In this document: piece by piece, positions 16,467-25,376 of the stretch
Numbering within the stretch: position 1 is the stretch's first letter
Layout of the letters: the number at the start of each line of letters is the position of its first letter
Source of the DNA: Erwinia aphidicola
Lineage (GTDB): Bacteria; Pseudomonadota; Gammaproteobacteria; Enterobacterales; Enterobacteriaceae
NCBI RefSeq assembly: GCF_024169515.1
Contig: NZ_JAMKCQ010000001.1
Coordinates: forward strand, 4,216,001-4,280,000
Direction of reading: 5' to 3'
DNA length: 64,000 bases
Position numbers and translations under genes: made by a program
Notes under the pieces: model-generated
The model's input: the letters and a program-made list of their open reading frames with translations, nothing else
Databases searched by the model: none
Told to the model about the DNA's origin: nothing

Positions 16467-17651
16467 ATGCAAAAGTTAATCAATTCGCTGCAAAATTATG
16501 CATGGGGCAGCAAGCACGCCCTTACTGATTTATATGGTATTGCCAACCCTTCCCAGCAGCCGATGGCGGAACTGTGGATGGGCGCGCATCCGAAAAGCCC
16601 GTCAAAAGTGCTGGTCAACGGCGAGCCGCAGTCGCTGCGCGCGCTAATTGATGCCGATAAAGCTTCCCTGCTTGGCCCCGCCGTCGCGCAGCGTTTTGGC
16701 GAGCTGCCGTTCCTGTTTAAAGTGCTGTGCGCAGAACAGCCGCTGTCGATTCAGGTTCACCCGAGCAAACCGGCTGCCGAAGCGGGCTATGCGCGTGAAA
16801 ATGCCGCTGGCGTGCCGATCGACGCCGCCGAGCGTAACTATAAAGATGCCAACCATAAGCCAGAGTTGGTCTATGCGCTGACGCCGTTCAAGGCGATCAA
16901 CGGCTTCCGCCCGCTGCGCGAAATCCAGTCCCTGCTGCAGCCGGTAGCGGGCGCGCACCCGGCCATTGCCCATTTCCTCAATGCCGCCGATGAAACCCGC
17001 CTGGCCCAGCTGTTTGCCAGCCTGCTGTCGATGAAAGAAGAGGAGAAGTCGCTGGCGCTGGACATTCTGCGCACGGCGCTGCCTGGCCAGCACGGTGAGC
17101 CGTGGCAGACCATTGCTGAAATTGCCGAGGTTTACCCGGACGACTGCGGCCTGTTCTCCCCCCTGCTGCTGAACGTGGTTACCCTGCAGCCGGGCGAAGC
17201 GATGTTCCTGTTTGCGGAAACCCCGCACGCCTACCTCCACGGCGTGGCGCTGGAAGTCATGGCGAACTCCGATAACGTGCTGCGCGCCGGGTTGACGCCC
17301 AAATACATTGATGTTCCTGAGCTGCTGGCCAACCTGAAATTTACCTCGCGCGCGGCCGATACCCTGCTGACCACACCGCAACAGCATGGCGCAACGCTCG
17401 ATTTCCCCATCCCGGTGGATGACTTTGCCTTTGCCATACACGCGCTGAGCAGCCAGCCGCTCGCGGTGGATCAGGAGAGCGCTGCGATTGTTTTCTGCAT
17501 TGAAGGTCTCGCCGAACTGAACTGTGGCGGTCAGTCATTGTCACTTAATGCAGGTGAATCTGCTTTTATTGCCGCCAGCGAGCCGACGCTGTCGCTCTGC
17601 GGCAATGGCCGCGTTGCCAGGGTTTTTAATCAACATCTTAAATGCGGCTGA
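16467..17651 (+). CDS. manA: Mannose-6-phosphate isomerase
   Basis: A zinc enzyme interconverting mannose-6-phosphate and fructose-6-phosphate, linking mannose use with GDP-mannose synthesis. The metal-binding motifs are visible: LSIQVHPSKP, NHKPELVYALTPF and FLFAETPHAYLHG, plus ANSDNVLRAGLTPKYID near the active site. From ATG 16467 the product has 394 residues (E. coli 391) and starts MQKLINS as there; ATG 16464 is directly adjacent and also possible. GGGAGAA precedes. A rho-independent terminator follows the stop. Confidence 0.96.
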   Translation: MQKLINSLQNYAWGSKHALTDLYGIANPSQQPMAELWMGAHPKSPSKVLVNGEPQSLRALIDADKASLLGPAVAQRFGELPFLFKVLCAEQPLSIQVHPSKPAAEAGYARENAAGVPIDAAERNYKDANHKPELVYALTPFKAINGFRPLREIQSLLQPVAGAHPAIAHFLNAADETRLAQLFASLLSMKEEEKSLALDILRTALPGQHGEPWQTIAEIAEVYPDDCGLFSPLLLNVVTLQPGEAMFLFAETPHAYLHGVALEVMANSDNVLRAGLTPKYIDVPELLANLKFTSRAADTLLTTPQQHGATLDFPIPVDDFAFAIHALSSQPLAVDQESAAIVFCIEGLAELNCGGQSLSLNAGESAFIAASEPTLSLCGNGRVARVFNQHLKCG

Positions 17652-17693
17652 CGCCAGCGGTCATAATTGCTAAGCTATTTAGTGTATTAAACA

Positions 17694-17716
17694 AAAACGC
17701 CGCATTGGCGTTTTTT
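17694..17716 (+). terminator. Rho-independent terminator after manA
   Basis: Stem AAAACGCC (17694-17701), loop GCATT, stem GGCGTTTT, with six T residues at 17711-17716. It separates manA from ydgA. Confidence 0.75.
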
Positions 17717-17790
17717 ATCGCCAGAGGGTTACCCGCAGGATCTGCACGGGCTAACCGGCATTCGCGAACGGAAAAAGGACGACACAACTG

Positions 17791-19299
17791 ATGAATAAAA
17801 CCAAGATTGCTGTGGGTGTAGTGGTTGCCCTTGGCGTAGTCTGGACTGCTGGCGCCTGGTTTACCGGCAAGCAGCTGGAAAAAAATATGGATCAGCTGGT
17901 ACAGCAGGCTAACGCCCAGATCCAGAACAGCGCTCCGGAAAGCCGTCTGCAGCTGAGCTATCAGGATTTCCAGCGCGGCGTATTTAGCAGCAGCGCACGT
18001 TTCGTGCTGCAGAGCAGCTCGCAGACGGAAGATAACGCCATGCTGAAGCCAGGCCAGAGCATCGTGTTTAAAGAGACTATCGATCATGGTCCTTTCCCGC
18101 TGGCACAGCTGAAAAAATTCAACCTGATCCCAAGCATGGCTTCGGTACACAGCGAGCTGGAAAACACCGACGCGGTGAAAAAGCTGTTTGAAATCACCAA
18201 AGGCAAGTCGATTGTGCAGGCGGAAACCCGCGTGGGCTACGGCGGCAGCACCGACTCAGATATTAAACTGTTACCTGCCGACTACAGCAATGCCCAGACC
18301 GGTGAACGTTTTGCCTTCAACGGCGGCACGCTGAAAGTCAGTGCGGATGATAAAGGCAATAAAGTGGCGTTTAACGGCGATATCGATAGCCTGGTGCTGA
18401 CCAGCAAAAACGAGCTGGGGATGCCGGTGCTGTTCACCGTTAACGGCCTGAAGCTGGATGCTAATACCAAACTTAGCCCGGAAGGGATGCGCATTGGCGA
18501 CCAGACTATCGCGCTAAAAAAACTGAGTGCGGCAGTGGATGGCAAAGAGGCGCTGATCGCTGAAGGCCTGAACGGTAAATCGACCTTCGATTCCGACAAG
18601 GGCAGCGTGTCCGGCCAGATCGACTACACCCTTGACAGCCTGAAGCTTCAGGGCCAGAACTTCGGCCAGGGCAAGCTGGCAGTTAAGCTGGCTGGCTTTG
18701 ATGGCAAGGCGATGAAAGCCTTCTCTGAAAGCTACAACCGCCAGATGCAGGCGTTGAACAGCGATCCGGCTGTACAGGCTAACCCTGAGCTATATCAGCA
18801 GCGCACCAGTGAAATCCTCACCAGTAACCTGCCGCTGCTGCTGAAAGGCGATCCGTCAGTTAGCATCGCGCCATTTAGCTGGAAAAATGATAAGGGCGAG
18901 AGCAGCTTTAACCTCAACGCCCAGTTCAAGGACCCGGCCACCGCCACCGCTCCGGCGCAGAATCTGGGCCAGCAGGTAGATAACGTACTGAAAACTCTGG
19001 ATACCAAACTGACTATCTCGATGGATATGGCGACCGAGATGATGACGCATGTGGCGATGGCAGAAGGCTACAGCCAGGAAGAAGCGGTAAAACTGGCGGA
19101 TCAGCAGGTGAAAGGCGTGGCCGCGATGGGCCAGATGTTCAAGCTGACCACGCAGAAAGATAACAACATTACCACCAGCCTGCAGTACGGCACCGGTCAG
19201 ATCACCATGAACGGTGAGAAGATGCCGCTGGAGCAGTTCCTGTCCCGCTATATGCTGGGTGGCGCTGGCATGGTCGCACCGGAAGGTATGCCGCAGTAA
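17791..19299 (+). CDS. ydgA: YdgA, DUF945 family envelope protein
   Basis: A 502-residue protein of the same length as E. coli YdgA. It has an N-terminal membrane anchor or uncleaved signal (IAVGVVVALGVVWTAGAWFTG) and a long periplasmic DUF945 region rich in beta-strand repeats, ending in a Met- and Gly-rich tail. E. coli YdgA has been described as an inner-membrane-linked protein with swarming phenotypes reported in some relatives; its molecular role is unknown. It lies downstream of manA as in E. coli and has its own terminator. Confidence 0.9.
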   Translation: MNKTKIAVGVVVALGVVWTAGAWFTGKQLEKNMDQLVQQANAQIQNSAPESRLQLSYQDFQRGVFSSSARFVLQSSSQTEDNAMLKPGQSIVFKETIDHGPFPLAQLKKFNLIPSMASVHSELENTDAVKKLFEITKGKSIVQAETRVGYGGSTDSDIKLLPADYSNAQTGERFAFNGGTLKVSADDKGNKVAFNGDIDSLVLTSKNELGMPVLFTVNGLKLDANTKLSPEGMRIGDQTIALKKLSAAVDGKEALIAEGLNGKSTFDSDKGSVSGQIDYTLDSLKLQGQNFGQGKLAVKLAGFDGKAMKAFSESYNRQMQALNSDPAVQANPELYQQRTSEILTSNLPLLLKGDPSVSIAPFSWKNDKGESSFNLNAQFKDPATATAPAQNLGQQVDNVLKTLDTKLTISMDMATEMMTHVAMAEGYSQEEAVKLADQQVKGVAAMGQMFKLTTQKDNNITTSLQYGTGQITMNGEKMPLEQFLSRYMLGGAGMVAPEGMPQ

Positions 19300-19318
19300 C
19301 GCCTGCGTTTGAAACTGA

Positions 19319-19347
19319 AACCACCTTTACGAAGGTGGTTTTTTTTT
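19319..19347 (+). terminator. Strong rho-independent terminator after ydgA
   Basis: A 9-bp stem AACCACCTT / AAGGTGGTT around TACG, followed by a run of T to 19347. It ends 6 bp before the stop codon of the opposite-strand gene. Confidence 0.9.
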
Positions 19348-19353
19348 GCCCGA

Positions 19354-19659
19354 CTAGCTGTGCTGGATCCTGATATCAGCCGCTTCCCCCAGCAGCTGCT
19401 GCCCGCTGGTCAGGGGGATCCTGAATGCCGTGGCGTCGCGCTCAAGGCAGACGGTGCGTAAGTGGCGGTTACAAATAAACCAGATCTCATCGCGATTGTT
19501 CGACAGCAGATAGTAGGCATCAGAAGTTTCAGAGGGGTTGTAACAGCCTAATGCGCGATAAGCGGTATCCAGAGTGAAACCGCTTTGCAGGGGCAGTGGG
19601 CGCGGACCATTATCCAATTCCTTTACTCTCAGATATAAACCTTGTTCCAGCCAGAGCAT
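19354..19659 (-). CDS. Conserved-looking hypothetical protein, 101 residues
   Basis: I do not recognise this gene. The frame is open for 101 codons with a good ribosome-binding site (AAGGATGG 10 bp ahead of ATG 19659). It encodes a soluble, mixed alpha/beta-looking protein with two cysteines (ALGCYNPSE, FICNRHLRTVCLE adds two more) and no signal or membrane span. Its stop abuts the ydgA terminator, which is a plausible end for both transcripts. It stands at the edge of the region where E. coli has uid and mal genes. Confidence 0.55.
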   Translation of the reverse strand: MLWLEQGLYLRVKELDNGPRPLPLQSGFTLDTAYRALGCYNPSETSDAYYLLSNNRDEIWFICNRHLRTVCLERDATAFRIPLTSGQQLLGEAADIRIQHS

Positions 19660-19765
19660 AAACCACCATCCTTTTTATCCCAGATAATGTGATTATAACC
19701 AGCATTCCTCTGCGCACCCCGCCATCCCCTCTATTTGCAAAGCCCGTCACAGCGCTGCAGGAAAT

Positions 19766-19885
19766 TTAAGCCGATCCACGCTCAATCAGCAGCGGCGGCA
19801 GGATGATATGCTGCACCGCACTGGACGGGTCGGCCATCTTCTGCAGCAGCCGCTGAGTATCCGGCCGCACGGAGTCGATGTGATC
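19766..19885 (-). pseudogene. C-terminal remnant of a LacI-family regulator (possibly malI)
   Basis: Read on the minus strand, about 38 codons ending at TAA 19766-19768 give VRPDTQRLLQKMADPSSAV and then HIILPPLLIERGSA, the typical extreme C-terminus of a LacI/GalR repressor. No start or DNA-binding domain remains; the frame is cut upstream by unrelated AT-rich sequence that begins near 19890. In E. coli the LacI-type gene malI lies between manA-ydgA and add, so this is probably what is left of that locus. The identity with malI itself is inference. Confidence 0.6.
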
Positions 19886-19929
19886 CTCTAGGCACGCAGA
19901 TCCCGCGCTGTTTTCTCTTACAGCGAGTG

Positions 19930-20820
19930 CTAATCACTGGTCGGGAACCGCCACTGTTTAATATCACAAAAACGTAACTCTCTATTACTCGCAATCAACT
20001 CCGCTGGAATTAAATAAAACTCCTCAGAATATTTGTAAAAGTAATAACTATTACTAAAGATTATCTTTTCATCAGGATCGGGATGTCTGGCGGCAAAGTC
20101 TTCGTTGTCAAAAGCAAGTGAGCCTGCAGGATGAGCGATATACTCAAGAATCAGGCTATCCGATGTGAACGGCCTACTATGTAAACAGTGCCGTCCTCTA
20201 TTGTTCAATGGCTTGATATAGAGAAAATCATCCAGTTGACTAATCTCCTCTGCAAACCCACTCTCTTTCCCAACCAGTGCTAACAATCCTGAATACAGTG
20301 CATTTCTCTCATAGAGTGATTTATTCAAAGTGCCAAACTTGACAAACTGATAGATTACTTCATTGATGAGCCTGAACTCACTTATCTTTAACTCTCTGTT
20401 ATGATAAATAAATTTATCACCCTGATAAGAGATCTTATGGTGCAGCATCTTATTTCTAATTAACACGCAAAAGTCATAAAGGTAATACAAAAACACATCA
20501 TCAAAGAAATCTTTATTAATATTTCTTTTAATGATCTCTTTTTTCACCGCAAAAGTTTTATCTACGCAACCAAACTTGACATCTACAAAAGTGTCCAGAT
20601 AATCAAAAAATACAGGGAAAACCACTAACATAGCATAACTGTTTTCCAGAGTACGGTCCCATGCAAAAGAACCTACACAATGAAGAAAGTAATTATATCT
20701 GGTGTCGCCCTCTTGTTTGGAGTAAAGGGGGTCATTGCGTGGTCCCCTAAACATAAAAGAGTGATCGATAATTGCCCGCGTAACCTCAAGATGCCTTTCC
20801 ATCTCGTTTTTATTTTCCAT
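19930..20820 (-). CDS. AT-rich orphan protein with HEPN-like RNxxxH motif
   Basis: A 296-residue protein I cannot assign to a named family. It is much richer in A and T than its neighbours and uses many ATA, AAA and TTA-type codons, which suggests transfer. Predicted mostly helical and soluble, with no signal peptide. Residues 115-130 read YDFCVLIRNKMLHHKI, where R122-N123-x3-H127 fits the RNxxxH catalytic motif of HEPN ribonuclease domains, on a helix preceded by an aromatic-rich segment as in that fold. AAAGGGAT precedes ATG 20820. No antitoxin-like partner is next to it. A defence or toxin role is a guess. Confidence 0.6.
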   Translation of the reverse strand: MENKNEMERHLEVTRAIIDHSFMFRGPRNDPLYSKQEGDTRYNYFLHCVGSFAWDRTLENSYAMLVVFPVFFDYLDTFVDVKFGCVDKTFAVKKEIIKRNINKDFFDDVFLYYLYDFCVLIRNKMLHHKISYQGDKFIYHNRELKISEFRLINEVIYQFVKFGTLNKSLYERNALYSGLLALVGKESGFAEEISQLDDFLYIKPLNNRGRHCLHSRPFTSDSLILEYIAHPAGSLAFDNEDFAARHPDPDEKIIFSNSYYFYKYSEEFYLIPAELIASNRELRFCDIKQWRFPTSD

Positions 20821-20950
20821 TATTCAATCCCTTTAGGTCCAATAACCTTCATAATCACCTGTTCGATAAACTATGGCAACCCGCGAATCACCGGTATCAG
20901 AAGGTACACTCGGTAATCTCCCGCTATTGAAAACGCGCGCTTAGCCGCCC

Positions 20951-21016
20951 TCTTTGCGCAGATAAGCAACGACCAGCAGCGCCGTTGCGCATTTTGCTGG
21001 CGTTGTTGCGCAAAGA
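20951..21016. repeat. Long imperfect inverted repeat upstream of add
   Basis: TCTTTGCGCA (left) and TGCGCAAAGA (right) bracket inner arms CAACGACCAGCA and TTGCTGGCGTTG, giving an interrupted stem of about 20 bp over 66 bp. A perfect TATAAT (21022-21027) follows at once and could be the add -10 box. The hairpin could mark an operator pair or a remnant of a mobile repeat. Confidence 0.5.
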
Positions 21017-21063
21017 GTTTTTATAATGCTCTGCACTTTACGATAACAACAGAGAGTGCCGAC

Positions 21064-22062
21064 ATGATCGATTCCCAGCTTCCCCTCACCGATATCCATC
21101 GCCATCTTGACGGCAATATTCGCGCCCAAACCATTCTCGATTTAGGCCGCGAGTTTAATCTTACTCTCCCTGCCACCACTCTGGAGCTTCTGCGCCCGCA
21201 CGTGCAGGTGATTGAAGCGGAGCCGGACCTGGTGAGCTTCCTCAACAAGCTCGACTGGGGCGTAAAAGTGCTGGGCTCGCTCGATGCCTGCCGCCGCGTG
21301 GCGCTGGAAAACGTCGAGGACGCGGCACGCGCCGGGATCCACTATGCCGAGCTGCGCTTCTCGCCGGGCTATATGGCGATGACCCACAACCTGCCGGTGG
21401 CGGGCGTGGTGGAAGCGGTGATCGACGGCATTAAGGCGGGCTGCGGCAAGCACAATATTGACGTGCGCCTGATTGGCATTATGAGCCGCACCTTCGGTGA
21501 GGAAGCCTGCCTGCGCGAGCTCGACGGCCTGCTGGCGCACCGCGACAGCATTACCGCGCTCGACCTGGCGGGTGATGAGCTGGGCTTCCCGGGCAGCCAG
21601 TTCCTCAGCCACTTTAACCGCGCGCGTGACGCCGGGCTGCGCATTACCGTGCATGCCGGAGAGGCCGCCGGGCCGGAAAGCATCTGGCAGGCGATCCGCG
21701 AGCTGGGCGCGGAGCGTATTGGTCACGGAGTAAAAGCGGTGCAGGATCCGGCGCTGATGGATTTCCTCGCGCAGCACGGGATTGGCATTGAGTCGTGCCT
21801 GACTTCCAATATCCAGACCAGCACCGTGGCCTCGCTGGCACAGCATCCGCTGAAGGCCTTCCTTGACCACGGTATCCTCGCCACCATCAATACCGACGAT
21901 CCGGCGGTTCAGGGGATTGAGATCGGTCACGAATACGAAATTGCCGCCCCGGCAGCAGGTTTGAGCCGTGAGCAGATGCGCGTGGCGCAGGGGAATGGCC
22001 TGAAGATTGCGTTCCTCAGCGATGCCGAGAAAGCCGCAGTGCGGGCGCGTGCCGCAGCGTAA
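21064..22062 (+). CDS. add: Adenosine deaminase
   Basis: A zinc-dependent cytoplasmic enzyme that converts adenosine and deoxyadenosine to inosine forms in purine salvage. The product is 332 residues (E. coli 333). Metal and catalytic residues are visible in [11 protein letters not shown] (two zinc-binding histidines), [13 protein letters not shown] (His and catalytic Glu), IGHGVKAV (His) and [11 protein letters not shown] (zinc-binding and catalytic Asp). It lies upstream of and convergent with ydgJ, with a repeat cluster between them. Confidence 0.96.
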   Translation: MIDSQLPLTDIHRHLDGNIRAQTILDLGREFNLTLPATTLELLRPHVQVIEAEPDLVSFLNKLDWGVKVLGSLDACRRVALENVEDAARAGIHYAELRFSPGYMAMTHNLPVAGVVEAVIDGIKAGCGKHNIDVRLIGIMSRTFGEEACLRELDGLLAHRDSITALDLAGDELGFPGSQFLSHFNRARDAGLRITVHAGEAAGPESIWQAIRELGAERIGHGVKAVQDPALMDFLAQHGIGIESCLTSNIQTSTVASLAQHPLKAFLDHGILATINTDDPAVQGIEIGHEYEIAAPAAGLSREQMRVAQGNGLKIAFLSDAEKAAVRARAAA

Positions 22063-22070
22063 TTAATGAC

Positions 22071-22327
22071 GCGGGTCGACCGGAAAAAATGGTCTCCATC
22101 ACGGCCGGTGCCAATCCTTAACACGGGTCGACCGGAAAAAATGGTCGACCCCTACGGTAAATGTGGCGCCGACCTTCTCCATCACGGCCGGTGCAAATCT
22201 TTAACACGGGTCGACCGGAAAAAAAGGTCTTTATCACGGCCGGTGCCAATCCTTAACACGGGTCGACCGGAAAAAATGGTCGACCCCTACGGTAGGGGCC
22301 GACCTTCTTTTTCGGTCGGCCCTTTTC
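22071..22327. repeat. Cluster of GGTCGACCGGAAAAA hairpin repeats between add and ydgJ
   Basis: Four copies of GGGTCGACCGGAAAAAA start near 22073, 22124, 22208 and 22258; two are cut short after the A-run and joined to CATCACGGCCGGTGC, two are complete (GGTCGACCCCTAC). The linker ATCACGGCCGGTGCAAATC/CCAATCCTTAACAC is repeated as well. A reverse-oriented relative closes the cluster at 22293-22326. Confidence 0.9.
22296..22326. terminator. Repeat-derived terminator between convergent add and ydgJ
   Basis: Stem GGGCCGACC (22296-22304) and GGTCGGCCC (22314-22322) around TTCTTTTTC, with TTTT following. It works as a rho-independent terminator for add; on the other strand the loop A-run is inside the hairpin, so action on ydgJ is less sure. 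It is built from the dispersed repeat sequence. Confidence 0.65.
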
Positions 22328-22330
22328 ATA

Positions 22331-23371
22331 CTATTTCAACGACATCGTCTGGCGCTTCTCGGCGGACTGCAAGCCCAGCTCGATCAGCTCCATCACCTGA
22401 ATCGCCTCTTCCGCCTGCACCGGGTTTTCACCCACGCCGTTAATCGCATCGCGAATGCCCGCATAGTAAGCCGGATAGTTGCCAGGAATAGTCAGCAGGC
22501 TCTTCTCGACCATTGCATCACCTTCGGCCAGCGTCAGCACGCCGTCGCGCATATCGTAGCCCCAGTCTTCCTGCGGCGGGCGCGCCCCGGCTTTCAGCGC
22601 ATCCTCCTGCGGATCCAGGCCAAACTTCACAAAGCTGCCTTTGGTACCGTGTACCTGATAGCGCGCCGATTCGGCGGCCACCAGCATGCTGCCGTGCAGC
22701 ACTACGCGGCGCTGTGGATAGGTCAGCGTGCAGTGGAAGTAGTCGGTAGTTTGCGCACCCGGGCGCAGCTCGGCGGCATCGAGAGTAATCGCCACCGGGG
22801 AGCCAAACAGCTGCAGCGCCTGGTCAATCACGTGCGGTCCCAAATCGTACCAGATGCCGCTGCCCGCACCTTTCTGCTCGCGCCAGCGCTGCTGCACGGT
22901 CGGGCGGAAGCGGTCAAAGTGGGACTCAAAGTAGCGTACATCGCCCAGCGTGCCGTCGGCCAGCAGCGCTTTCACGGTGAGGAAATCACTGTCCCAGCGG
23001 CGGTTATGGAACACGGAAAGCAGCAGCCCTTTGGCTTTTGCCAGCGCATCCAGCTCGCGTGCCTGTGACAGTGTCACGGTAAACGGTTTGTCGACCACCA
23101 CATGTTTCCCGGCGTTCAGCGCAGCTTTCGCCAGCGGGAAGTGGGTATCGTTTGGGGTGGGAATGACAATCAGCTGCAGGGTTGGGTCGTCGAACAGTGC
23201 CTGAGGGTCGGACACCACCTGCACCGACGGCCAGTCCGCATGAACTTTGCCGGCATCGCTGCTGGAAACGGCGGCCAGCTCCATCTCAGCGGTGCCAGAG
23301 ATTAGGGGTGCATGGAAGGTTTTGCTGGCGAAGCCGTAGCCCACCAGACCAACACGAATTTTATCACTCAT
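22331..23371 (-). CDS. ydgJ: Gfo/Idh/MocA-family oxidoreductase YdgJ
   Basis: A 346-residue NAD(P)-dependent oxidoreductase, same length and order (next to add) as E. coli YdgJ. The N-terminal Rossmann motif is VGLVGYGFASKTFHAP (residues 7-22), followed by the family GKHVVVDKPF, where Lys contributes to the active site, and the C-terminal alpha/beta domain with WYDLGPHVIDQALQLFG, whose His is a usual catalytic residue. The substrate is unknown, presumably a sugar or polyol. It lies 76 bp downstream of araC on the same strand and may be read with it. Confidence 0.9.
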   Translation of the reverse strand: MSDKIRVGLVGYGFASKTFHAPLISGTAEMELAAVSSSDAGKVHADWPSVQVVSDPQALFDDPTLQLIVIPTPNDTHFPLAKAALNAGKHVVVDKPFTVTLSQARELDALAKAKGLLLSVFHNRRWDSDFLTVKALLADGTLGDVRYFESHFDRFRPTVQQRWREQKGAGSGIWYDLGPHVIDQALQLFGSPVAITLDAAELRPGAQTTDYFHCTLTYPQRRVVLHGSMLVAAESARYQVHGTKGSFVKFGLDPQEDALKAGARPPQEDWGYDMRDGVLTLAEGDAMVEKSLLTIPGNYPAYYAGIRDAINGVGENPVQAEEAIQVMELIELGLQSAEKRQTMSLK

Positions 23372-23447
23372 TAGTATCCCTCTCGTAGTTACCCCGTTGA
23401 TTTAAGTCGATCGACGGGGCAACCACAAGGAGGATTTGCCCGAAAAG

Positions 23448-24365
23448 CTATTCATTGGCACGGCGCGGTAAATGCCAGGTCTCCTGGGCGACCAGCGCAT
23501 CGTGTGCATCCAGGCTGCGGCGGCGGAAATCACTGGGGCTGACGCCCGCACGCTTGCGGAACACGCGCGAAAAGTAGAGCTGATCGTCATAGCCCACTTC
23601 GCGCCCGATGCTGGCGATCGGTTCCTGGGTAGTTTGCAGCAGCAGCTTGGCGCGGATCACCCGCTGATCCTCTCGCCAGCGCAGCAGGTTGACCCCCATC
23701 TGCTCGCGGAACAGGTGCGCCAGCCGCGACGGTGACAGGCAGACATGCTTCGCCACCTCTTCAATTTTCACCTCCGCCGCCAGGTTGTTGGTGACGTACT
23801 GGCAGGCTTCGACCACGCGCGCATCGCGGATCTGCTGATGGCTGCGCGGATCTTCCTGCACCGCCCGCAGCAGCAGGCGCTCCAGCAGATTCATCGCCAG
23901 CTCCTCGGCAAAGCGCCGCCCGGAGTTGTGGGTGTGTTCGATATTGGCGAACAGGCGGTCAAACTCGCCGCGCAGCGACTCCGGCAGGCGCAGGCGCCCC
24001 ACGCCCTGCGCTTCATCCTGCCACTCCAGCCAGTCGCTCCAGTAGGCGCGCGGGCGGAAATAGACCCAGCGGTGATACCAGCTGTCGCTGTCAGGCGAAC
24101 GGCCGTAATAGTGCGGGGTTTTCGGCTGAAACAGCAGCAGGTCGCCCGGTTCGCAGTCAAACGCCGCCTCGCCGTCACACACCCGGCCACGCCCTTTAAT
24201 CGTCAGGTTGAGAATGTAGCCCTTCATGCCGTGCGGGCGATCGATAAAGAAATCGAGCGGCCCGTCGGCGTTGATGGGGGTCAGCCCGGCCACCAGCCAG
24301 GCGCTAAACGGATACCCCGGAAGCAGCGGGTTGGATTGCGCCACCGGCGCCAGACGATGATACAT
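23448..24365 (-). CDS. araC: AraC, arabinose-responsive regulator
   Basis: A dual activator/repressor of arabinose genes: an N-terminal cupin domain binds arabinose and dimerises, and the C-terminal AraC/XylS domain binds half-sites. The 305-residue product shows the arm and cupin ([54 protein letters not shown]) and a C-terminal double helix-turn-helix ([39 protein letters not shown]). AGGAGGGG is directly ahead of ATG 24365. It follows araH by 11 bp, so it is the last gene of an araFGHC operon rather than standing beside araBAD as in E. coli. Confidence 0.94.
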   Translation of the reverse strand: MYHRLAPVAQSNPLLPGYPFSAWLVAGLTPINADGPLDFFIDRPHGMKGYILNLTIKGRGRVCDGEAAFDCEPGDLLLFQPKTPHYYGRSPDSDSWYHRWVYFRPRAYWSDWLEWQDEAQGVGRLRLPESLRGEFDRLFANIEHTHNSGRRFAEELAMNLLERLLLRAVQEDPRSHQQIRDARVVEACQYVTNNLAAEVKIEEVAKHVCLSPSRLAHLFREQMGVNLLRWREDQRVIRAKLLLQTTQEPIASIGREVGYDDQLYFSRVFRKRAGVSPSDFRRRSLDAHDALVAQETWHLPRRANE

Positions 24366-24376
24366 AACCCCTCCTG

Positions 24377-25360
24377 TCAGGCCGCTTTGGCTTTTTGTTT
24401 GTAACGGTCAAAAATCACCGCCGCTAACAATATCAGACCGCGCACCACGTACTGTGAGAAAGGCGAGATATTGAGTAAATTCATCGCATTCTCAACCGTT
24501 CCGAGGATTAACACCCCGGCAACCACATAGGAAATCTTACCAATCCCCCCCTTCAGCGACACGCCACCGAGCACGCAGGCAGAAATCACAATCAGCTCAT
24601 AGCCGAGCGAGGTCATTGGCTGGCCGCTGGTCATGCGCGAGGCGAGGATAATGCCCGCCGCCGCCGACACCAGCCCGGAGAGGATAAAGATGATAATGCG
24701 CGTGCGCACCACCGGCACCCCGGCCAGCCTTGCCGCTTCTTCATTACCGCCAATCGCCAGCGTATTGCGGCCAAAGGTGGTTTTGTTCAGCAGGAAACCG
24801 AACAGCACCAGAGTAACTATCGTCAGCCACACCGGCGCAGGAATGCCCAGCCAGCTGGCGTAGCCGAGCGCGAAGAAGCGCTCGTCTTCGATACCGACCG
24901 CCTTACCGTCGGAGAAGATATACGCCAGCCCGCGCACAATCTGCATGGTCGCCAGCGTGGTGATCAGGGCGTTAATTTTCAGTTTAGCAATGACAAAGCC
25001 GTTGATCAGGCCGCAGGCGACGCCGAGCAGTAGCCCCGCCGCCACGCCGATCCACAGGCTTTCGGTCATATTGATCACCACCGCGCACACCACCCCGGCA
25101 CAGGCAATCACCGAGGCGACCGACAGGTCAAAATCACCGGACGCGAGGCAGAACAGCATGCCGCAGGCCACCATACCGGACATCGACATTGCCAGGCCGA
25201 GGCCTTTCATGTTGATCAGGCTGCCGAAGTTCGGCACAAACACCGTGCAGGCGATAAACAGCGCGGCAAACACCACCAGCATGCCGAAGTTGTCCCAGAT
25301 GCGCCAAAGGCTGAAGCGTGATGGGGCGGCTGGCGTCCCGGTTGAGGTTGTCGTAGACAT
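24377..25360 (-). CDS. araH: L-arabinose ABC transporter permease AraH
   Basis: The membrane subunit of the high-affinity arabinose importer. Its 327 residues (E. coli 328) begin [19 protein letters not shown], then about eight to ten hydrophobic spans. The family segment [19 protein letters not shown] and the C-terminal [20 protein letters not shown] match E. coli AraH almost residue for residue. Start 25360 is chosen for its AGGAGA; the in-frame start at 25375 overlaps the araG stop region. The gap to araG is 16 bp. Confidence 0.95.
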   Translation of the reverse strand: MSTTTSTGTPAAPSRFSLWRIWDNFGMLVVFAALFIACTVFVPNFGSLINMKGLGLAMSMSGMVACGMLFCLASGDFDLSVASVIACAGVVCAVVINMTESLWIGVAAGLLLGVACGLINGFVIAKLKINALITTLATMQIVRGLAYIFSDGKAVGIEDERFFALGYASWLGIPAPVWLTIVTLVLFGFLLNKTTFGRNTLAIGGNEEAARLAGVPVVRTRIIIFILSGLVSAAAGIILASRMTSGQPMTSLGYELIVISACVLGGVSLKGGIGKISYVVAGVLILGTVENAMNLLNISPFSQYVVRGLILLAAVIFDRYKQKAKAA

Positions 25361-25376
25361 CGGTTTCTCCTGCATT

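Noticed and set aside
19782..19994. Minus-strand 70-codon frame spanning the LacI remnant and the end of the orphan gene
   Set aside because: It crosses the junction in the wrong frame for both; the LacI-type sequence is in another frame.
20680..20916. Plus-strand frame with a signal-peptide-like start
   Set aside because: Fully antisense to the 5' end of the HEPN-like gene, with no ribosome-binding site and a composition explained by that gene.
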